DNA of 36,435 nt from JBKBRC01 sp046292345 (GTDB taxonomy: Bacteria > Bacteroidota > Rhodothermia > Rhodothermales > Rubricoccaceae): NCBI GenBank assembly GCA_046292345.1, contig JBKBRC010000027.1:1-36435 (forward strand). Reading direction: 5' to 3'. Position 1 is the stretch's first letter. Each line of letters starts with the position of its first letter. A program made the position numbers and the translations under genes. Below, in pieces: positions 32,839-36,435 of the stretch. A model generated the notes under the pieces. The model was not told the origin of the DNA, ran no database searches, and was given only the letters and a program-made list of their open reading frames with translations.

Positions 32839-33750
32839 GGACAGCGCTGTCATAGGCAGGTACGGTCCGCCACAGCCTCCCCCGCCCGGGCGTCCCCCCA
32901 CCCCCGTGCCGCGCCGCTCCGCGGCGCTACTGCCGTGCCGACCAACCGTCGTGCCGGCCCCGCCCCCCGCCGCGCCGTCGGCCTCGCCCCCGCTCCTGGG
33001 GGACGGGGAGAACGGGCGCCGTGCCGGCCCACCGGATCTCGTCCCGACCCGTCTCGGCTCGCAGCGCCGGCCCCTCGCGCCCACCGCGCAGTCCTCGGCA
33101 CGCTCTCGCAGACCCGCGCCTGCTCGGTGAGGCCGAGTGCTGGTTCCACCGTCGCATTCAGCCGGCCGCTTCGCGTCCCGCTGGAGCAGACCGACCGCCA
33201 CGCCCGGCGCCGCCGGCCCCCGCGCTCATCCCGCGCAGGCCCGCGGCTCCGTTGAGGCCACCTCCCGGCCCCACCGTCGCAGGCGGCCGGCACTGACGCG
33301 CCCGCCGCGAGCATCCCGAAAGGTCTCGGCTCCCCGCGCCGCCCGCCGACGCACGCAGCCGAAGGCTGCTCCCCCTCGCACGGGCCGCGCGTGTCGGTGA
33401 GCTCCGGCAGCGGCTTGTCCCACTAACCGCCCGGCGCTGACGCACCCGGCGGACGTGCGCCGAGGGCTGGCCTCCCTCCGGTCGGAGGCTGCGGTCCGCC
33501 TGGCGGCGGGCTCATCTGGCTGCGCGCCCGGGGGCTTGCGCAAGGTGTCCTGCGCACGACGGCTCCGGCAAGGGTCCGCTCCGCCCGTGCTCGCCATGCT
33601 CGCTCGGCTCGTCCGACGAGCGGCCTTCGCCTCCCTGCGCGTGGCTCCGCGCGGCCCTGGCCTCCGCCGGCCGACGCACGATGGGGGCTTCCAGCCCCCG
33701 GGCGCTCTGGCGCCTGCGGCTTGTTGTCCTCCCCGTCAACCCGTCGTGCC
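32839..33750. other. 0.9-kb non-coding, hairpin-rich stretch
   Basis: No frame on either strand looks like protein. Instead there are many short perfect hairpins: ACAGCGCTGT (32841-32850), GCGCCGC-TCC-GCGGCGC (32911-32927), GCAGCC-GAA-GGCTGC (33355-33369), CCTCCG-GT-CGGAGG (33475-33488), CTTGCGCAAG (33535-33544), GCTCGTC-C-GACGAGC (33607-33621) and GGGGGCT-TCC-AGCCCCC (33683-33699). CYGACGCRC occurs four times in one direction (33293, 33346, 33437, 33671). It could be a structured RNA, an origin, or a packaging or transfer site. High GC raises the background of chance hairpins. Confidence 0.55.
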
Positions 33751-34086
33751 ATGTCCACCAGCCTGCCCGCCTCGCTCTCTCAGCTCCAGTCCCAGGGCGT
33801 CCCCGCCGTCCAGTCCGGCTCTGTCGTCGTCGCCGTGGCCCGCCTCCAGGCGGACGGCGTGGCCGGCTGGGTCGTCACCCTCGCCGCCGGCACCGTGGGC
33901 GGCTCGTGCTTGCCCGTCGCCCGCACCACGGTAGCCGCCCGCACCCGTCCGCTGGCACGGCAAGCAGCCGTCGCGCTCGCCACGCAGTACGCGCAGGCCC
34001 TCGCTCAGGGGCAACTCCCGCCGCCGCTGGGGCCTCGCCCCACGGGCCAAGAGTTGTCCACAATCGGGGCCTCTTCGAGAACTTGA
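33751..34086 (+). CDS. small element protein of unknown function
   Basis: This 111-residue Ala/Val/Gln-rich protein (MSTSLPASLSQLQSQGVPAVQSGSVVVAVARLQ) has a beta-hairpin-like first half and a helical second half (RPLARQAAVALATQYAQALAQG). Its TGA (34084-34086) overlaps the -33 TTG of the next promoter. No family is recognised. Confidence 0.55.
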   Translation: MSTSLPASLSQLQSQGVPAVQSGSVVVAVARLQADGVAGWVVTLAAGTVGGSCLPVARTTVAARTRPLARQAAVALATQYAQALAQGQLPPPLGPRPTGQELSTIGASSRT

Positions 34087-34113
34087 TAGCTATTTATAGC
34101 TTTCATATAGTAC
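34083..34113 (+). promoter_or_regulatory. rightward promoter with embedded operator
   Basis: TTG (34083-34085) is followed after 20 nt by TATAGTAC (34106-34113), a poor -7 box; TACCTTCC at 34111-34118 is an alternative with a 25-nt spacer. The operator AGCTAT-TT-ATAGCT fills 34088-34101, in the same place relative to TTG as in the leftward promoter. This is the only AT-rich stretch in the area, and the next gene starts at 34176. Confidence 0.6.
34088..34101. promoter_or_regulatory. operator 2, AGCTAT-TT-ATAGCT
   Basis: Exact same inverted arms as operator 1 at 31692-31705, 2.4 kb away, again preceded by GAT and followed by a T-rich flank. Confidence 0.75.
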
Positions 34114-34175
34114 CTTCCAGGAACAACGCCCGGCCGCTCAACCGGGCGCCTGCCCTCACCAGAACCCTTGCCGTC

Positions 34176-34382
34176 ATGACCCACGTCACCTGCCTCGGCC
34201 TCCACGGCCGCGCCTGGCGCTTCACCGGTCCCCGGGGCCGCGCCGTCGAGCTCCGCCGCGAGCCCTCCGGCGCCTACGTCCTCTCGCTCCGTCCGCTCGG
34301 CCGTCCCCGCGGCTACGTCCTCCGCCAGTCCGGCGCGGCGGCCCTCGCCCTCTCCGAGCGCTTCGCGCGCCGGTACTGCTAG
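34176..34382 (+). CDS. small element protein, first gene of the rightward operon
   Basis: This 68-residue basic protein (MTHVTCLGLHGRAWRFTGPRGRAVELRREPSGAYVLSLRPLGRPRGYVLR) has a regular beta-strand pattern and a helical end (AAALALSERFARRY). It starts about 70 nt after the operator-controlled promoter. No family is recognised. Its position suggests an early gene product. Confidence 0.6.
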   Translation: MTHVTCLGLHGRAWRFTGPRGRAVELRREPSGAYVLSLRPLGRPRGYVLRQSGAAALALSERFARRYC

Positions 34383-34392
34383 GGGGGGCGCC

Positions 34393-34860
34393 ATGTCCAT
34401 CCACGCCACGTACCACGCCGCGCTCCGGTGGGCGCGCTTCGCCCGCCGGCAGGGCGCCCGCTTCGACGTCGAGAGGAAGGCGGCGGAGTCCCTCCACTTC
34501 AGCCTCACGGCCGGGGCGCATCGCTTCGCCGTCCCCTCCAAGCTCGCCGGCGTCCGGGAGCACGCCGCCCGCGTGGCCGGGCTCCGGCCTCTTCAGCCGC
34601 TCCGCCTCCACGTCGTGCGCGTGGGGGAGGGGCAGGGCACGCCCCGGCTCCTTGCGTGCTCGATGGATCGGGACGATCCCGGCGCCGTCGGGCACGTCCA
34701 GCCGAAGCACCTCCGCTGGCTCCTCCCCCTCGTCGAGCAGGGCGCCGTCCGCTGCCACGTCCTCCGCGTGACCGGCGGCACGCCCGCCCGCCCGTTCCGG
34801 GGTGTCAACGTCGTCTTCTCCTTCACCGCCGCCGGGCACGCTCCGGCCGCCAGTGCCTAA
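34393..34860 (+). CDS. element protein of unknown function
   Basis: This 155-residue protein begins ten nt after the preceding stop. It has an N-terminal helix (ATYHAALRWARFARRQGARFDVERKAAE) and then strands (LHFSLTAGAHRFAVPS, RLHVVRVGEGQG, GVNVVFSFTAAG). No family is recognised. The tight spacing with neighbours supports it as part of the operon. Confidence 0.65.
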   Translation: MSIHATYHAALRWARFARRQGARFDVERKAAESLHFSLTAGAHRFAVPSKLAGVREHAARVAGLRPLQPLRLHVVRVGEGQGTPRLLACSMDRDDPGAVGHVQPKHLRWLLPLVEQGAVRCHVLRVTGGTPARPFRGVNVVFSFTAAGHAPAASA

Positions 34861-34866
34861 CCCATC

Positions 34867-35700
34867 ATGGCCGTCTACCTCCTCCGCTTCGACCGCCCCC
34901 TCGGCGACCCCGAGCGCCCCGGCGCCCATGCCTCCTACTACATCGGCTCCACCCCCGACGCCCGCCTCGTCGAGAGGCTCACCGAGCACTGGCGGAGATC
35001 CGACGCCTGCATCGTCCGCGCCGCCCGCACCTCCGGCCGCCGCTTTCGCCTCGTGCGCGTGTGGTGGGGGAAGGGCCGCCCGTTCGAGCGCAAGCTGAAG
35101 CGCTCGGGGCATTACGTCCGGCACGACCCCGCGCCGCCGCCTCACGTCCCGCTCACGCTGCGGGAGGAGCCCGCGCGCTACGCTGCCCGCCCTCTCCCGG
35201 CGCACGCCGGCGACGGGGCGCAGGGGCCGCCTCCGGCCCTCTCCCGCGCCCGCTCGTGGGCCGCCTGCCCGTTATGCGGCGGCTCCGGCCGCGTCCGCTA
35301 CGCCGAGCCACACCCCGCTACGGGCGTGCGCATCGAGGGCGAGGAGCCGTGCGAGATGTGCGACGGCGTCGGCTATCCACCCCACTTCGCCGAGCCCCGC
35401 GTCGTCTACGGGGTGCCGTTCCCGCTTGGCCGCGTCCTCGCCACGCCGGGCGCGCTGGCTCTCGCCGACGAGCATGGCCTCAACCTCGCTGCCCTCATCG
35501 CGCGGCACCAGACGGGCGACTGGGGCACGCTCTGCGACGACGACCGCGCCGCCAACGAGCGGGCGCTCCGCACGGGCGCCCGCCTCCTCAGCCGCTACCC
35601 CACCCGTCCCGTCCACGGACGGGACGGCGGCGGCGTCCTCTGGATCATCACGGAGGCCGACCGCTCCGCCACCACCGTCCTCCTCCCCGACGAATACTGA
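34867..35700 (+). CDS. GIY-YIG-like domain + CxxCxGxG zinc finger + antirestriction-type C-terminal domain
   Basis: This 277-residue protein joins three parts. Residues 1-80 resemble a GIY-YIG nuclease: VYLL (3-6), YYIGST (24-29), Arg33 or Arg37 in ARLVERLTEH, and Glu74 (FERKLKR) in the catalytic position; the gap between the two motifs is longer than usual. Residues 134-169 hold two DnaJ-type knuckles (CPLCGGSG and CEMCDGVG). Residues about 205-277 (LIARHQTGDWGTLCDDDRAANERAL ... WIITEADRSATTVLLPDEY) match a small plasmid/ICE protein family seen near antirestriction genes. It may cut or bind DNA and protect the element on entry. Each part is recognisable; the combination is new to me. It follows the previous gene by 6 nt. 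Confidence 0.75.
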   Translation: MAVYLLRFDRPLGDPERPGAHASYYIGSTPDARLVERLTEHWRRSDACIVRAARTSGRRFRLVRVWWGKGRPFERKLKRSGHYVRHDPAPPPHVPLTLREEPARYAARPLPAHAGDGAQGPPPALSRARSWAACPLCGGSGRVRYAEPHPATGVRIEGEEPCEMCDGVGYPPHFAEPRVVYGVPFPLGRVLATPGALALADEHGLNLAALIARHQTGDWGTLCDDDRAANERALRTGARLLSRYPTRPVHGRDGGGVLWIITEADRSATTVLLPDEY

Positions 35701-35719
35701 GCCCGAAGCCTCCCCGACC

Positions 35720-35992
35720 ATGATCGGATTCCACTACCTCGACGCTGGCACCCTCCTCCTTACGGTGGAGGACGAGCACGACCTGGCCGTCCTCCTCGAC
35801 CTGGCGCAGGCATTGGGGCTCCTCACCGGCCCCACCGGGGCCGCGCTCCCGCTCGACCGCGCCGAGACGGCCCGCCACGCGCTCCACCTCGCCGCCTCCG
35901 TCTACACCGACCCGCTGGCCCGCCGGAAGGCGCTCGCCCTCAGCCTGGACCTCTGGCGCCTCCAGGTCCTCGCTCGCTCCCTCGCACGCTGA
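35720..35992 (+). CDS. small element protein of unknown function
   Basis: This 90-residue protein starts at ATG 35720, 19 nt after the fusion gene. A short beta N-terminus (GFHYLDAGTLLLTVEDEHD) is followed by three Leu/Ala-rich helices. No family is recognised; it is kept as real because of spacing, strand and composition like the other operon genes. Confidence 0.6.
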   Translation: MIGFHYLDAGTLLLTVEDEHDLAVLLDLAQALGLLTGPTGAALPLDRAETARHALHLAASVYTDPLARRKALALSLDLWRLQVLARSLAR

Positions 35993-36004
35993 ACCTCCAT
36001 CACT

Positions 36005-36435
36005 ATGCCTGCACCGCTCCCGCTCTACGAGATCGACGCCGAGCTCGAAGCCCTCGAAGCCGCCCTCCTCGACGCGGGCGGCGAGATCACCGACGATCTC
36101 GAAGCGACGTACCACGACCTCCTCGACATGCGCGCAGAGAAGGTGGCCGGGTACGTCGCGGTCATCCGCCGCCTCGAGCTCTCGGCCGACGCCTACGACG
36201 CCGAGGTGAAGCGGCTCACAGCCCACCGGAACACCATGCGGAGCAGTGCCCAGCGGCTCAAGGAGCGGCTCTGCGAGGCCATGTGCCGCCGCGGCGAGGA
36301 CGCCCACGACACCCCCCTCGGCCGCGTCCGCGTCCAGCACGCGAGCACGCGCCCGGTCCTCCTCCTCGTGGACCCCGACGACCTCCCCGAGCGCTTCCGC
36401 CGCGTCGCCGTCTCGGCCGACAAGCGCGCCCTCAC
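36005..36435 (+). CDS. siphovirus Gp157-family protein, 3' end beyond the window
   Basis: The visible 143 residues start at ATG 36005, 12 nt after the previous stop. The N-terminus (LPLYEIDAELEALEAALLDAGGEITDD), the coiled-coil helix (KVAGYVAVIRRLELSADAYDAEVKRLTAHRNTMRSSAQRLKERLCEAM), the TPLGRVRV strand and LLVDPDDLPERFRRV are the standard order of Gp157 proteins. These are encoded by siphophages and linked in some reports to host phage resistance. The reading frame is open at the window end. This is the clearest phage-type marker of the rightward operon. Confidence 0.85.
   Translation, partial: MPAPLPLYEIDAELEALEAALLDAGGEITDDLEATYHDLLDMRAEKVAGYVAVIRRLELSADAYDAEVKRLTAHRNTMRSSAQRLKERLCEAMCRRGEDAHDTPLGRVRVQHASTRPVLLLVDPDDLPERFRRVAVSADKRAL

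Larger units (their letters stand above)
28213..36435. mobile_element. phage- or plasmid-like element, right end beyond the window
   Basis: The left boundary is inferred to lie between the tRNA-Asn terminator (28040) and the serine recombinase stop (28213). The content is recombinase, RuvC-like nuclease, replication-type HTH protein, Cro-like protein, CI/LexA-like repressor, many short unknown genes, a GIY-YIG fusion and a Gp157 homologue. No structural phage gene appears before the window ends, so prophage, phage-plasmid or integrative element cannot be told apart. Confidence 0.7.

Noticed and set aside
32850..33597. Several minus-strand frames of 75-196 residues
   Set aside because: Their translations are Arg/Gly/Pro-rich with no secondary-structure pattern and no start/stop coupling; treated as non-coding.
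34428..35723. 431-residue plus-strand frame in the rightward operon
   Set aside because: Arg/Pro-rich out-of-frame reading of the 34393 and 34867 genes.

Overview
The window is high-GC DNA whose gene content points to a GC-rich Bacteroidota of the Rhodothermia type (Salinibacter/Rubricoccaceae-like). This placement is inferred from content, not from a search. The evidence is: Bacteroidota-style promoters (TTG about 20-21 nt before TAnnTTGG), a TonB receptor with a carboxypeptidase-regulatory-like N-terminus, a 7TM-HD (PgpH) phosphodiesterase, a Bacteroidota-type PruA, and a small protein resembling the DUF6913 group. Two runs of exactly 100 N (11786-11885 and 17757-17856) show that this is a scaffold. 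The first run is flanked by an exact 121-bp duplication that looks like an unmerged contig overlap.

Layout. 1-1150: a lone tyrosine recombinase beside a perfect 14+6+14 inverted repeat with the geometry of a Xer/dif site. 1182-5383: a MalK/UgpC-type ABC ATPase diverging from a ThiD/ribokinase-like gene, then a LacI-type regulator and purC. 5429-9156 (minus strand): a nitrilase-family amidohydrolase, pta, a one-Cys peroxiredoxin and a LolC/E-type permease. 9361-12955 (plus): pruA, a small membrane protein, a zinc-ribbon protein split by the first gap, and a GntR regulator. 13003-21232 (minus): a tight five-gene operon rodZ - ligA - DUF6913-like - sodium/solute symporter - pgpH, in which ligA is interrupted by the second gap. 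21361-25253 (plus): a decayed PaiB-like flavoprotein, then a three-gene set (small His-containing secreted protein, ZnuD-like TonB receptor, His-rich lipoprotein) that reads as a zinc-uptake locus. 25458-28040: tRNA-Leu(CAG), an M1 metallopeptidase and tRNA-Asn(GUU).

28213 to the window end is a phage- or plasmid-like element. A leftward, start/stop-overlapping operon carries a Cro-like protein, an HTH replication protein with an iteron-like array inside its gene, a RuvC-like nuclease, a small protein, and a large serine recombinase with an in-frame amber codon. A rightward CI/LexA-like repressor diverges from it. After a 0.9-kb non-coding, hairpin-rich stretch comes a rightward operon of small genes, including a three-part GIY-YIG / CxxCxGxG / antirestriction-like fusion and a partial Gp157-family gene.

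The best-supported new structure is regulatory. The same 14-bp operator, AGCTAT-N2-ATAGCT, sits between the -33 and -7 elements of the leftward and rightward promoters of the element. A degenerate third copy overlaps the repressor's own probable -7 box. With the lambda-O-like iteron array, this gives a compact switch-plus-origin arrangement that I do not recognise as described. Other points of interest are the dif-like palindrome beside the tyrosine recombinase, clamp-binding-like motifs in LigA and the zinc-ribbon protein, and a recurrent AT-rich 11-mer TGCAATAACGG.
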